Source: Ceratobasidium sp. AG-K (Eukaryota; Basidiomycota; Agaricomycetes; Cantharellales; Ceratobasidiaceae). From it: a DNA stretch of 64,000 nucleotides. The notes beneath the pieces were generated by a model. It was not told where the DNA came from. It saw only the letters and a list, made by a program, of their open reading frames with translations, and did not search any database. The translations under genes and the position numbers were made by a program. Where the stretch lies: NCBI GenBank assembly GCA_037039685.1, contig JAWNGF010000001.1, forward strand, positions 8,246,001 through 8,310,000, written 5' to 3'. Below, piece by piece: positions 20,116-32,910 of this stretch. Positions within the stretch are counted from its first letter, which is position 1; each line of letters opens with the position of its first letter.

Positions 20116-23100
20116 TTTCTGGAACCTCTTATTTGAGCCCTCGAAGCCCAACCGCAAACCCCAACAAAATACGTAGCGACCTTGATGCCCGTTACGGGTT
20201 CAAGTCTCTCAGTTATATCCCAGAGAGTTCGGTTTCTGGGCTTGATTATTCATGGTTCAGGGATTTGAGAAACGGATTAGCGATAGTTCCAATACAGGTA
20301 TGTTCATCGTGTTCGCTGAGTGCATTCACGCTATGGCGACTCATGGAATCTGCAGGACATGCTTTTGGCATTGGATCGTGGTTTGATTGATCTATCAGTA
20401 CCATCGCATTTAGTGCTTGATGACGCCCACTCGATTGTTCTGGATGGCCTCTCAGCACCCTTGGGGACCTTCTTGTTAGAGTACTACGGGAAACTCGTAA
20501 GCTCGAAGCGACCACGCATACTAGGGTTCACACGCTATCCCTTGGAACAAAAGAACAACTTTGGATATCTCGCCTTGCGTATGGAGCAACTCTTGGATGC
20601 TCGCGTATTGGGTGATCTTCGGGTGCGACGGCAAGAGGTCACAGCGGAAGTTGCTAGACTCCCCGTCTCTGTACTGGAATATCCACCACCTCATTCACAA
20701 GGGGCATCGAGCTCCATACTCGGAGAGGAGGGTCATCCAGCGTTCAGGTCTACGTCAGTCACCCACCATAAGTAATGAATAAACCAATCAAATAACTTTG
20801 TATCTAGGCTTGATGAACTTGGGGAAAGCTGTGGTGCTGTGTTGCAGCAACTTCCACTTGACTGGGACATCCAAGGGATTATCAGATGCAAGCCCTTTAC
20901 TGAAATAAATTCGCCTGGTCCCAGTGAGCAACGTTTCTGCTTAGGCGTATCACGCACCTTATACCTGTTATATAACCAATAGACATTGGCACATCTCGAA
21001 AATTTGAGGTCCTATCGAACTACTTACGAACAGCATCGCAAACACCCGATTTCCGATGCATCATCATTGGTATGCAGTTTTCTGGTAATTTTATATTGGC
21101 ATCCATGCTAACCTCGACCAATTAATTAGCTAGCAATCCGTTCACGGTTTTAGCTCTTGGATGGCTCCTCTCGTCCAACCAGCAAGCAGAGTTACAGGTT
21201 TCAATCTATCTTGAGCACCTACAGATGAATCACGGCTATAGCGATCGTGAAACGGTAAGAGTACCAAGCTTCCAACGCTCTGAACCTTTGACCCAGTCCG
21301 CCGTTGCAGCTCCTCGACAGCTTCCTGACAGGATCTATTAATACGCTCATATGTGATGATACAGTCCTGGCTGAGATGGATGACGGAATCTCCTCTCATG
21401 TGATATGGTAAATTCCAATAAACGTCGACTATCTTAATCAACTAATACGCCTCATTTATCAAGGTTCAACCCATATAGTAGTTTAATCGCACTGGCGCAA
21501 TCGCGACGACTTGCTCGTCACAGTAACGCAAGCCTAATACTACTGGCCGAACAGAATAATCGAGAGTATTATTCCGCTGCCCGAGATGTCCTGCGTATGG
21601 AGCCGGTGGTCACAAATTGGGTAATGGGCATGAACGTTGACGGTGCACCCATTCCTCCTCCATCAATCGCCCTCTGCCCGCGGTTCGGGGTACCTGTTAT
21701 TATCGGAATATCCAAAAAGAGCACCCCGGAAGCCTCATATATTGTGGATCCATTCAGTGGGGCTCGAATCTATAGCAAGGATTCTGAAGAAGTCCTGTAT
21801 CGTTTTCTGGCAACTCAGTCTAACAGCCACTACGCGGTTCTGCCAGTCAAGTTATTCTCCTACACTACTTCAGCAGGCGAGGGTCTCTGGCGTTGTATCA
21901 TCAATGTTTCTTCCTGCAATCCACCTCTCAACGTCTCTGGTGAGCCATCCTCGTCCAAGGCCATCGCTAGAGGGTCTGCTTGTCTCCGCGCGTGCGCAAC
22001 TCTCTTCAACCTCGGCTCTCTCCCTTCTACTTTATTTCCTCTGAGGCCTATGAACTTTTGGAACCACGGCATCCTTCAGCGCAGCACGGACAGTCCAGCA
22101 TCAAAGGGCGACTATCCACTGGTATTCCCCTTATTCTGGCACAACTGTCTACTTGCGGCACCCTCAAAGGTGTTTCATCCCACTGTCATCAACTTCGCCG
22201 CCGTTTCTGGTTCGGGGACATACAAAAGTATGCTCGTGTTAACCCGTCAGACCCTACCCTGCGTAGAAGAGTTTTCTGTGTTTCCCTCCCAAACTGAGTT
22301 CAAGGTTACACTAAGACAACATCCTTCCATTGTCCTGGACACCGAACACCTAGAACTTATTTTCCGATATACAATTTACCTTTGGCGGATCCTTACCAAC
22401 AAGCCATTCGAAAGCCCATCAGGAGAGCTGGCATACTTCGTTGCCCCTGTCCGAGGCGACGTAAATCTAGAACTAAATAGTCCTGAAGCAAGAATCGTAG
22501 AAGAATTTATTTCGTGGGACGAAGTGAACCGCTTGGTTTCATCTCGCGTACGTCCACTAAACTGCGCAGACTCGAACGAGATGTCGTTAGACTTGGAGGC
22601 CGGAGTGATTCAAGATCGCTCACATGAATTTACACGTAGGTTCGAGAATGGGAAACTACGAATGGACTTGAATCCTTTGTCGCCGGTTATGCAGGAACAA
22701 GTAAGTGTCTGATGCTCGATCCTTAGCAAGGCCTGACATTCGCTGCAATAGGGATCCGGTCCACACATGTCAATATTGGATTACTATCGTACCCACAGGC
22801 ACGAGTTTGAAGGGATCAAGGACCTACAACAACCACTTATCGAAGCCACATTACTGCCTGGTTTAGTGAACAACCTTGATCCCAAGGAGCCCCCGGTGAC
22901 ACTTACCAAAAATTACTTGGTCCCGGAAATGTGCTCTGTTTCCACCATCCCGGCATCAACCTTCCATACAGCATCGCTCATACCGTCGATCATTTGGCAT
23001 ATCGAAGGAGCATTGATTGCGAAGGAAATGAATCTAACTTTCTTCCAAGGCCAAATACGCGAGGAGTTGCTCATGTATGCTCTGTGCTCCCAGGCAGCTC

Positions 23101-25131
23101 GCCGAACATTCAACTATGAGCGGCTTGAGTTTCTAGGTATGTTATATTCGAACAACTAACGACCTTCATTGTGACCATACAACCCCTTCAAGGTGATACA
23201 TTCATCAAGTATGCAGCGTCTACGTACCTATATGGCACGGAGCCGAACGCAACCGCAGGATTGTTGCACACAAGACGACAAAGGATGGTCAATAACCGGA
23301 CCCTCTGCCAAGGGGCTCAAGCCGTAGGGCTCCCCTCGTGTATCCAGTCGGAGCCGTTTCGACCAAAATTCTGGGCCATCCCCAACGCGAATGTTTCGAG
23401 GCGAACTCAGACTCCAGTTGGATCTATAGGGGATCAAGAGCCTATGGATAAGGTCAATCGTAGGTTACAGCCACGTCATATAGCGGACAAGGTAAGCTAA
23501 CCCCTGCATATACTCCCTGAATTACTCGTCATGCTTAAAATAGGTCGTCGCGGATGTTGTCGAAGCCATCATTGGCGCAGCTTTGCTGAGCGGCGGCGAA
23601 AGCCTAGGGTTTTCCGCTGCCAAGACTCTAGGATTTGATTCCCCCAGGGCTTGCGACTGGCTCGATGTAACCGCCTTTACCCCTAGCAAGCCGGCCTTGA
23701 TACGTGAGCCGCAAGACCAAGATGTTATCAGGGGTATCATGAAGGTCGTCGGAATCCCACTGAACGACCACGAAATACTGCTACAAGCAATAGTAAGTCG
23801 ATGTAATCTGAATGCTACTCTGACTAAACTTAACATACCCATAGCATCATCCTTCCCTCACGAGCCTCTCCGAATCCTACGAGCGTTTAGAATTCCTAGG
23901 TGACGCAGTGCTGGACATGCGTAGGTCCATTAGTTTACCCGTGGTCAGCTGTTGACTCTCCATCTCCCAGTGGTTGTGCAGTCGTTTTTCTCCGATGAGG
24001 AGAAATGGTCACCCCATAACATGACCTTAATTAAAGTGAGAAAGTGCGTTAAAGCCGTAGTTTTACTCCTAACGCCAAGATGTAGAGTAGCATGGTATCC
24101 AACCGCGCACTTGCTATCATCTGCGTCGAGTCAGGATTACACCGTTACCTGAAGCACGATGCACCCCAGCTGACCAAACAAATCAAGACGTTTGTAGAAG
24201 AAATCGAAAAATGTAAACGCATCGCAAAAACCGACTCACAGCGACTGAGATCCTGGTCTACATTACAAGCACCCAAGGTAGGGATGATTCCATTCGGTCA
24301 TTCAGCCCTACGTGCTCACCTGATTTAAGGCGCTGGGTGACGTAGTAGAATCGCTCCTGGGTGCAATATACGTTTCTTCGGGCTTTAGACTGTCTCGAGT
24401 AAAAGCAGTCTATGATCGCTTGCTGAAGCCCTTTTACGACCGCTACATTGACAAGAAGGCTATGCTGTCGCACCCCATGTCACAGCTCATGGCAAAATTA
24501 GAGTCTGCTGGGTGTAGGGCTCTAGGTTTGGTTAAAACAGTTTTGCCTTCCACAGATGGAAACACATACGTAACGAAATGTGAAGGTATACGGATTTTCC
24601 CCTTCAATTCAGCAGATTGCTAACGCCGCGTCAGTCAAAGTTCATGGCCGAGTGATCGCCGAGGCAATCTCGGAGCGGCCAAAGCAAGCAATTGCACAAG
24701 CCACGCAGGAGGCATTTGAGCACCTCGAGCACAAGCCTAATTACCTGTCCCAAAGTTGTACGTGCAACCCAGTAGTACCAGGGAAGAAACGAAAACGTAT
24801 CCCGCTTGAGGAAGGTGAAATTGTGGACTCGCTTGCAGGAGGCGATGCAGATCATCCCATTGATTTGATATGTTTGACTTCTAACATGTACCATTTAGTC
24901 TATAATATAAGGCTCTGCGTACATTTCGCTCTATGCAGGACGTGGTGGATCACGGAAACTCACGTCCTAGCGCAGGTTAGTGGTCGCCTTACAAGAAGTG
25001 TTACGTTGAGCACACACTATAGGAAACCCGCATGTCTTCTGTCGAAGTCCGTGCTACATGCGTTCAAACTAGCGCATAAAACCGTTACTTGGCATGGTAA
25101 GTCGTCTCCCCTCCCCACTCGACAACTCTAA
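20116..25131 (+). CDS. Dicer-like ribonuclease III with truncated, degenerate helicase
   Basis: Dicer-family protein that would cut dsRNA for RNA silencing. The first recognisable residues (WFRDLRNGLAIVPIQ, then DMLLALDRGLIDLS) match Dicer helicase only from the region before motif II. No Walker A (GSGKT) exists upstream. The first in-frame ATG is at 20359. Motif II reads LVLDDAHS, and the motif VI region reads LAQSRRLAR instead of QSRGRAR. Downstream parts are well kept: Dicer dimerisation domain (LWRCIINVSS), PAZ-like region, and RNase IIIa (YERLEFLGDTFIKY, ADVVEAIIGA). RNase IIIb follows (YERLEFLGDAVLDM, LGDVVESLLGAIYVSSGF), then a C-terminal dsRBD-like end (VKVHGRVIAEA) followed by basic KKRKR. 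Catalytic Glu/Asp residues of both RNase III domains are present and splices join in frame, one near 20943 perhaps GC-AG. The extreme C-terminus is uncertain. Confidence 0.85.
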
Positions 25132-25610
25132 TAAACGCACTTGTTCACGAATTCAATTTGGCCACTACCTACGGTATGATGGTTCGCAGCTTCAAAAGGG
25201 GTTACCAATCTTAAGGGAGTCCCAAGGTCTGCGTTGGATACCCTAGTAGGCTTGAAGGGGTGGACATCAACAGCAATAAGCCAGGAGAAAACGGTCACAC
25301 GATCAGGTCGATGCTCTGACTAGCTACAACTGCAACAGGTTTGCACCCCTGCCCCTCCTGGCAACTTAAGTCTGCTTATTACATGAGTCACCATAGTTTA
25401 ATCCTCGTTTTTACCTATAATGATCTGAAGCTAAAAATACAATAACGTTTTTTTCTATATCGCTTCTTCAGTCTTGTAAATTTTTCTATGACCGAAAGAA
25501 AATACCATAGTATTTTAATCAATTCAATAGGTACGTTACAGATTGTTCGGCCCACACAGGTACACAGGATCCAAACCCGGTCACTTCGTTCTCAGCTATT
25601 ATGCTCGGTA
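25132..25610. other. intergenic between convergent genes
   Basis: 3' flanks of the Dicer-like gene (+) and sugar transporter (-). The stretch near 25400-25530 is AT-rich. No gene is seen. Confidence 0.45.
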
Positions 25611-27909
25611 TCATATTTGCTCCAAATGCTCTGAAGAATGCGGTTTTGAACGCTCTAAATCCTCTGTCCCAGGTTCAATGGTCGGTGTATCCACATCTGA
25701 AACTGGAACAACTTCGTCTCCAAACAACACAGCGATCTCCTCGAGGCTGAGGCCTTTGGTCTCCGGGAAATAAAGCCAGACCATGATGGCTGTACAAAGA
25801 TTTAGCGCAATAAATAGCTAATCCAACGCGAGTAAATCAGTACATTCACATTTGATAATTATGTGACATACGGCGTAAAAGCGATATCCGATGCTAGCGA
25901 ACGCGGTGGGTGCCGCCTGATTTACTGCGATGTTGAATACGAAATGCGAGAACGCGGCCACTATCAGGGAAAATGCGTAGAGTTAGTGCCCTTCTATCAT
26001 AACCTATCAATGCATTAATGGCCACTCATGAGCATTCCCTTTCGAGCGAATATGTACCGGTAACACTTCGGCACCATAAATCCAACTTACCGAGTTGAAA
26101 CCAAGGTAGTAGATTATAGTGTAACAGAATATAAATGCAATCACAAAACCCTGGCCAACTGTGTTTTCTGTCCCAGGGTAGAATCGAGTTAGAGTCTGGA
26201 TAATAGAAAAAAGCGACGTTTAAACATCTTTTTGTAAGCCAGTCCCCATCTGGTGTCACCTACCATCACCAATGTTAGGTCAATCGCCAAGCCCATGGCT
26301 CCCCAAAACAATGAACGCGTTCGTCCCCTGATAACGCCCAAGTTAATTAGAGGGAGATAGAATGTAGTTCAAGAATTCCACCGACCATGAGTCTACTTTC
26401 CAAATTGAGATAAGATTGGCGAGGGCTGCCATGGGGCTAATTAGCAACTCTCTAGAACGGACACGCATAAGGCGGACGTACGTCCCAGTGTCCCGTACGC
26501 TCCTGACAAAAGCAAGACCGTCTTTCCTGTGATCCCGATGCCGGCGTATAAAATAGTTTGGTAGTAGCCTGTAGCCCAGATCAGGATAACCGCAAGATCC
26601 ACAAGTATTAAATGAGCTCACCAATAACATTCACCCCAGATAAGCTAGTGCACGTCTGAACTGCTACAGATACCAAGACACGTCGGCGGTACCGCTTCCA
26701 GAGCTCAGCAATTGACTTGACTCCTTGCACTTTCTCAAGCTTGATTTGCTCTTTCATACAGTTGAATTCGACTATATGCGTATTAATTATCGATCAGCTT
26801 CGATTGTGATACACAGCTTACCGTCAAAACTCTCATCGTCTGGCCCCATGAGTTGCTTCAGTGCGGCATGAGCCTCGAGCTCGCGTCCCTGCGTAATCAA
26901 CCATCTTGGGCTATAAGGGAGGAACCAAATTCCCATTAGAACAATCAAACCAGGAGGAATCTGCATGGCTAAGGGAACTAGGATGCCAGGATGATCAGCA
27001 CGCAGTTTCTTACGTGGTAGAGTGAAAACTTACATCGCCAACAAAAGTCCTTGACGCTCTCGGGCGCATAACTGGATGCGAACCCAACCCAATTTGCCTT
27101 GATCAACCGTTGTTCGGTATGTCGTTCCCTTTTCGGCGAGCGGTGTGAACTTACCACAAGCGAACCCACGCCAATCAACTTCCCTGATATTCCCACCAGG
27201 AGACCACGGTTCTTGGGTGGGGAAATCTCAGAATTATACACAGGAACTGTTAGAATCATCTATTGTAGAATGAGCGACAGCTCTGGGAGCAAGAGCGACA
27301 GCTCTGGGAGCAAGAGCGAGAAATGAAGCCTACGCATCCGACAGCCCTAGAGCACCAGAACGATGACTATCAGAGACCTATGATAGCCACCTCAACCATA
27401 CTCTGACTACTCACATTCCAGTGATAATCCGCCCACCTAAAGGACAACTACTTAGCCAGGCTTTCGGTCAGCACGCTGCTCGCACTCACAAATCAACATT
27501 CCGATATGTACCGCCGCTGTCTGAATGATTGTCCCTATAGTCGCAACAGCGGCTGCGATAGCGATAGTATGCTTGCGCCCGAGTGCATCTCCAGACCACG
27601 CAGCAAAGATTGAACCGACAGCTTCCCCTGCAATGTATGTCGAGACAAGTGCTCCGGTGATTTGTTGGGAAGGGTTGTCAAAGTAGGCTTTGAATGAATC
27701 TTGGGCAATGGTAGTAGTTAATCTAGGAGACTTTTGGTCGTATGTTTGTTCTGTAAGAGATGAGATCGAGTAAATCTTACACCCCTGAATCATATCCTGT
27801 AGTGGGAAATCAGCATGCATGCAGTTGGATCGAATAAAGCATCACACTAGCCAAACAAATATGAACCAACGGATACGAAAACAGCACAAAATACTGTATA
27901 TGCTCTCAT
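25611..27909 (-). CDS. MFS sugar transporter (hexose/quinate type)
   Basis: Major facilitator superfamily sugar porter of the plasma membrane, with about 12 membrane spans. The start MRAYTVFCAVFVSVGSYLFG is joined by a 55-nt intron whose donor appears to be G|GCTAGT (GC-AG) to YDSGV, the TM1 signature. Then come LTTTIAQDSFKAYFDNPSQQ, STYIAGEAVGSIFAAWSGDA and LGRKHTIA (D-x-x-GRR loop). Next are PVYNSEISPPKNRG (sugar porter PESPR-like region), IPPGLIVLMGIWFLPYSPRW, LSGVNVIGYYQTILYAGIGI, SWIYGAEVLPVHIRSKG and VWLYFPETKGLSLEEIAVLF. The order matches fungal hexose transporters along the whole length. More than ten exons. The acidic tail ends LERSKPHSSEHLEQI. Confidence 0.92.
27276..27320. repeat. 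21-bp direct repeat, about two copies
   Basis: The sequence GCGACAGCTCTGGGAGCAAGA is repeated back to back, plus a short third start. It lies just upstream of the VPVYNSEISPP exon of the sugar transporter, in what should be an intron. It probably reflects replication slippage. Confidence 0.6.
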
Positions 27910-28367
27910 GTTTGTAGCCAACACCTCGTGCTCAAAAGGCTAGCAGCGAGAGATACAATTTATAGCCAGTCAAGGGGCTGATCGAAGAGTACGGGCCCCC
28001 CAGCGAAAAATGCGGGGTGCTGATGCTCCCCCACCTTCCCCGTACAAATTATATAAGGACTCAACCTAGCACGAAGATTCCGATCCTCGCATCAGCATTC
28101 GGCTCATCCGAGGCTCGAAGAGCATTGCTGAAATGCGAACACCTTCCTCGGAGTTTAGGAACTCGAATTTCCTGTCTCCTCTTGCTCCGTTCGGATATAG
28201 AACACTCGAATACCACCGGCAGACCAGGCGATATCGATGTCACACAGAAGAGTGGTAGGTAAAGGGTGTAATTACGCACGTCGATCTAATAAATATACAA
28301 CTGTACATGTCATCTCTGAATCCAGCTCCAAGCCAGCTGGTCTTTACATTCATATCGTCAAGCCCAT
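27910..28367. other. intergenic: transporter promoter, SKT5 3' flank
   Basis: This lies between two minus-strand genes. A GGGGCCC-like stretch near 27990 and an AT-rich TATATAA near 28050 are promoter-like. The short open frames on both strands match nothing known. Confidence 0.4.
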
Positions 28368-30922
28368 CTACATGATAACACAGTCCTTGTCCTCGGGGGG
28401 TTGACTGTGGAATCCCATCTCGGCAAACGTTTGAGGTCCCTTCTTGGGCGGTTTGTTCGTCGCCGCTGGCGTCGTTGGCTGGGGTGTTGCTGGGCTGGGT
28501 TGGGGTGCAGTCGACTGAGCGACCTGTGCCGGAGCAGGCGCGGGGGCAACAGGAGCGGGGGCTTGGGCAGGAGGAGTAGACACCTGTTGCGGGGCGGGAT
28601 TTTGGAACCCCTCATCTGTGAGCGTGTACCGCTGCTGGTGCCGTCCAGCCATAGGCTTCCCTGCGCCAGCGGGCGGTCGACGACCAGGAGACGTGGTCGC
28701 TGGAACCTGGGGAGAGGCTGTCCTCGGCGGTGAGTTGAACCCACCGCCAGGAAGCGCCATTTGTCCAGGTCTCCTCGCTGGAGCCTCTGCGACTTTTGAT
28801 TCCGCAGCGGCCTGCGCAGCCCCCTCCATTGCCTTGCGACCCTCATCTCCCTTGCTCTGTGCAACTCGACCAGCCGCTGCGGACGTGTTCTTCGCCTTGG
28901 TGTGTTTCCTGACAAGGCGCGTGTCGGCTAGGGCTTCGTGTTCCGCGCGAGAGAGCGGAGCGGAATTGGGTGCGGCAAGTGCATTCAGTCGGCCAGTTGC
29001 CTCGGCGTTCCCAGCTGCAGCAGCCTAGTCCACTAGTCAATACATGTCATGGCTTGAGAGAACTGCAGCCCACCTTTTGGTACCACTTGATCGCCTCATT
29101 GCGGTCCGCCTTGACACCAACACCGACCTCCCAATAGTATCCCATCGCAAACATACCCGATGCAAGCTTGCGGGTTGCGGCTTTTTCGGCAAACACAACG
29201 GCCAAGTTCTCGTCCTTGTCGAACGCTCCTTCAGAACCGCACAGGAACCACTTGGAGAGTGACATGTCCGCCTCGGCTTCACCACGCTGGCTTGCAGCCG
29301 AGTAGTACTGAACGGATAGGAGTGGGTCGTATGCGCATCCCATCTTGGCATGTTCGTAAGCCCAACCGATTTTGTAGAGGGCTGGACCGTAGCCCAAAAA
29401 GGCTGAGCGTTCAATGCGCTTGCGAGCCTCCGACGCGCGAGGATGAGGGTTTGCATGTGTCGGAGCTGGGAGTGTTTGAGCGAGGAGTGCGGGTGGGAGT
29501 TGGACTTGGGCAAATTCACCCAAGAGAAGCATTCCAAAGACGTAGGACGGTTGAGGAACGTCTACATTGGCGAGATCGGCAGCTTCTTGCAGAAGAGGAA
29601 TCGCCAGTGCAGGGTTGGCGGGGACACCCAGCTGACCGAGAAGATAAACCATGCCCATGCGCTGCGGTGATCGTCAATCGAGTATCAAAAGCGATCGCAA
29701 AACGACTAACATATAAACAGCTCGTCTCCTTTAACCTTGCGCCGCGCTCAAACACCTCCCGAGCATGCGCTGGATCCTTGACGCTCTCATAATCCCTTCC
29801 GAGCTTAAACCAGCCTGGCTTGTAACCCTGCTTCGCAGCGGCCTCAAAGTCCCTAAACGCAGCCCTCTGGTCGCGTGGGATCCTTTCGGGAAACGCCCCA
29901 CTTGCTTCGAGCGTACCACGCAAGTAAAGAGCCTCTGCGACATGAGCTGGAACAGGCTCGTTGCTTCCGATTGGCCAGAGCCCAGCAAAGCTTTGGACGT
30001 GCTGAATCGCAACATTAGCGAGTCTAGCGATGACTGGATCCGCGATCGGCTCCGGACTGTTGGAGTCTGCGTCTGGTTGGAGGCGATCGACGAGCGAGAG
30101 CACTGCCTTGGCCCAGGCGATGATGTGGGAAGGCTTGCTGAGTTTGGTTTCAGCGGCAAGCAGAGTCGAAACAGTTGGCATCGGAATCACAATTGCGGGT
30201 GGTTGACCTGGACCAGGCGCTGGCTCGGCAAAGGTCGGCGGAGGGGATGCAGGAGGAGCAGGCGGTGGAGGAGCAGGGGTTGGAGCCGGAGGTGGTAGAA
30301 CGATTGGGCTCCCGCCATACGACAGCGGCCTGGGCGTCTGAGGACTCATGAGTGACGATTGGCGCGGCGAAAATCCTTGGTGTGGTGGAGAGATAGACAT
30401 CGTGTCAAAAGCCTGTGTAACGCTCAGAGTAGGCTGGTGCTGTGGGGGTGGCCGAGATGTGGCAAACCCTCCTGGTCCAGGATAGGCACCAGGGGCTGGG
30501 GGCTGGGGAGGGACCATTGTCGGTTGACGGAACCCATAGTTTAGGCCTTGCGAAGGGGGTGGTGGGGGTGGCGCGAATCCTCCCCGAATGAAGGAACAGG
30601 CATAGAGAACGAGGATGGTCCTTGAATACTCTGTTCTAGCGATTGAGCCATCTGTAAAGGGTCAGACTAGGTAAGTATTTGTTGCGAGATCGCTTACATC
30701 GTTGGGTAGACTGGGCATGAGCTTTTGAGCTCGAGGGGCAGGAATCGGGTCATTCCAGTGAGGGGCTAGGGTATCTGCTCTGTAAGCAGGGGGCAAGGGG
30801 GGTATAGGTGGTGCGCCCGAGTCGCGTCGCTGGTGTTGTTGTTGCTGGCCGCCAGAAAACTCGTCTTGAAAGTAATCGGGGCGCGCAGACATAGGGCGCG
30901 GGGGTACTGGAGGGGCGGCCAT
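28368..30922 (-). CDS. SKT5: SKT5/CHS4-type chitin synthase regulator with Sel1 repeats and CaaX box
   Basis: Activator of chitin synthase III, acting at sites of polarised growth. From the ATG at 30922 a long Pro/Gln-rich disordered head follows (MAAPPVPPRPMSARPDYFQD). The middle holds Sel1-like TPR repeats: EALYLRGTLEASGAFPE, AFRDFEAAAKQGYKPGWFKL, MGMVYLLGQLGVPANPALAI, AFLGYGPALYKIGWAYEHA, SVQYYSAASQRGEAEADMSL and GMFAMGYYWEVGVGVKADRN. A second Pro/Ala-rich disordered tail runs to the C-terminus DKDCVIM, a CaaX farnesylation motif as in yeast Skt5. Few introns (near 30650, 29690 and 29040). Chs4 paralogues share this architecture, so the exact paralogue is not fixed. Confidence 0.9.
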
Positions 30923-31022
30923 CGTGGGGATATCGGGTTAGATGGTTGGAAGCGACAGTTTGACTTATACGCGTCTCTTTAGGTGGCAGTGCCGATGCCA
31001 TAATGGCCCTTCCTCGCTTTGG

Positions 31023-31599
31023 TCAAGCCCCACACAGCCCGCCGCAGACAGCACCTGAATAATTTCGCTCCTTTTCAAGTGAAACTCGTTCTAAATCCTG
31101 CATAGCGCTATGTTCAACACCTCGCCTATGCGCTGCTGCGGATATGTAAACAGCGGAATCAAGTGGTTTATTCAAGATGGTTGTCCTGCGCAGTTGTGGC
31201 ATCAAATTCCGCCTAAGAATACTCGGGCTAAGAATGTGAAAGCGCTGTGAAAGCTGGGGTATCTCGGCCATTCGAGACACAAAGTTCGTCATAGCCCGAT
31301 ATTGGTTAACCGTCGACGGCAATGTAACCCCGTTATTCACCCCTATTCCTGTCAGCGGCTGAGAGATGGGATCGTCGCATCGCTTAGACCCTCATCCCCG
31401 AGTCCAGTCACCTCGACAGCGCCAGGCACGCTCAACCAAGCCATCTCACGGCAAGTAGTCGATGGCATAGTGATTGATATTGATGCGATGACATCGGTGC
31501 CGATCTGGCCTGTGCCCAATCGTATGCACCGCCCGAGCCACCAGTTAGCCACACCATATCCTCGCATCGTCCCACAAAACTTCAAGCACAACAGGCGCG
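31023..31599 (-). other. unexplained open minus-strand segments beside the tandem array
   Basis: Two open minus-strand stretches (31023-31340 and 31352-31612) look protein-like in composition, e.g. VNQYRAMTNFVSRMAEIPQL. They have no ATG of their own and I recognise no family. They follow unit A of the array in the direction of minus-strand reading, so they could be its 3' exons. Nothing firmer can be said. Confidence 0.25.
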
Positions 31600-32160
31600 A
31601 ATAAATTGACAATCGCAGGCATACAGTCGCACAAGAAAAGGATGAATCTGGTAATTATTTGTCTAACCACGCGCAAGCCACCGCATTCCGCCGTATGGTC
31701 CTTTCGGACGCTGGCTAACGCCTGCTCGCATGGTATGTCACGGCGCAAGATAATTTCAAGCGCCTCAACGGTTGCGCGTCCACAACGCAGTTGGCGAATC
31801 GCCATACCTAAAGCCACTAGATTCAGATGTCACACTCGCTGAGCAGAGGGAAGAGGCTTACCCGCACAACCCAGATAATCAGCCAATGTTGACAATACTA
31901 TCGTAGGTCAAGCGGAACGCCATCGAAACCCGAATGTAAAGGACACAGCGAAGTTCAGAGATTGAACTACCAAACTCGCGGTCCACAAACAGAATTCCAA
32001 GGACTGATACGACGAGAAACCTATGGATAAACTACGTTAGGTCTAGCGCACGGAGGGAGGCGGGAGTCTTACGTCTTCCCCGAAGGAGGATACCCTAAAG
32101 AACTGGAGCGTGAGGACGGAGGTTCATATAGTGGGAGTTGTTGAGGGCCGGCCTCAGGCG
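31600..32160 (-). repeat. tandem array, unit A
   Basis: Unit of a four-member array. It carries the perfect 12-mer TGGTAATTATTT (31649-31660) and, about 410 bp away, the conserved leader block ending in a minus-strand GTAAG donor (about 32068-32105), with a TATA-like TTCATATA near 32125. The leader aligns with units B-D (GTTCTTTAGGG here) but has a stop in the frame of its ATG. Near the 12-mer an open frame gives FILFLCDCMPAIVNLFAPVV, a probable membrane segment. The unit may be a decayed gene copy. Confidence 0.5.
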
Positions 32161-32910
32161 CCCCTATATTTGGTCATATGAACTCAATGTCGTGGCAACA
32201 AGTGGCACATCATCCGTTCACGTATCGTTCGTTCACACAGCCAAGACTCAGAGCGTTCACACGGATATCACGTCCACAAATCATCTGCATACTGACGGCA
32301 CAAACAAAAGAAAGCGCAGCAGACAAGATATAGACATGCAAGAAAGGGTGTATCTGGTAATTATTTGAAGACCGTCGCGGCAAGCGGGGAATCCGGCTCG
32401 CCAGCGTGCGAGTGTGGTGCATCTACACATCTACGATCAGGCAGCCCTGAAACCTGATCGTTTCGACATGTTTTGCACGAAGACCTCCGTGGCTCACGCT
32501 CACGAGGTGAAGGCTGCCCGCGCAAGCGACATTCGCTGCACGAGCTCGAGGCTGCATCGGCTTCTTCAGCCTAGCAGTAGTGGCTGCGGCGCTTCGAGCA
32601 GCCGGCAAACCAGTGCGCGGTTCAATACCAGCGCGAAGAGGTATGTGCGTCCACATCAAACATCGTTCTCTACTCGATGTTAGTATAAGCAAGCGGACGT
32701 TGGTAGTGACGTCGCACACCTTGAAGGTTCTTCTCGTGAGACCTATGAGCAACGACAACAATTACGACGGCTACACCTAAACAGCACAAGGTAAGGAATG
32801 AATCAAGCACGTGCTGTTCTCATACTCACGTCTGCACCGAAGGGGGGTAACCAGTCCCAGGGAGCCATTGTGCATCCGCGCGGCGTTTATATGACCACAC
32901 TTGAGGGCAG
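32161..32910 (-). repeat. tandem array, unit B (best preserved leader)
   Basis: The 12-mer is at 32355-32366, the donor block at 32825-32868 and a TATA-like TTTATATG at 32886-32893. This unit alone keeps a start codon behind the TATA: two ATGs, at 32874 and 32868. Reading from 32874, MHNGSLGLVTPLRCR spliced to RVAVVIVVVAHRSHEKNLQ stays open, giving a short hydrophobic peptide. Around the 12-mer, NNYQIHPFLHVYILSAALSF is open and hydrophobic. No known family. It could be a small membrane-protein gene or a spliced non-coding RNA. Confidence 0.5.
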
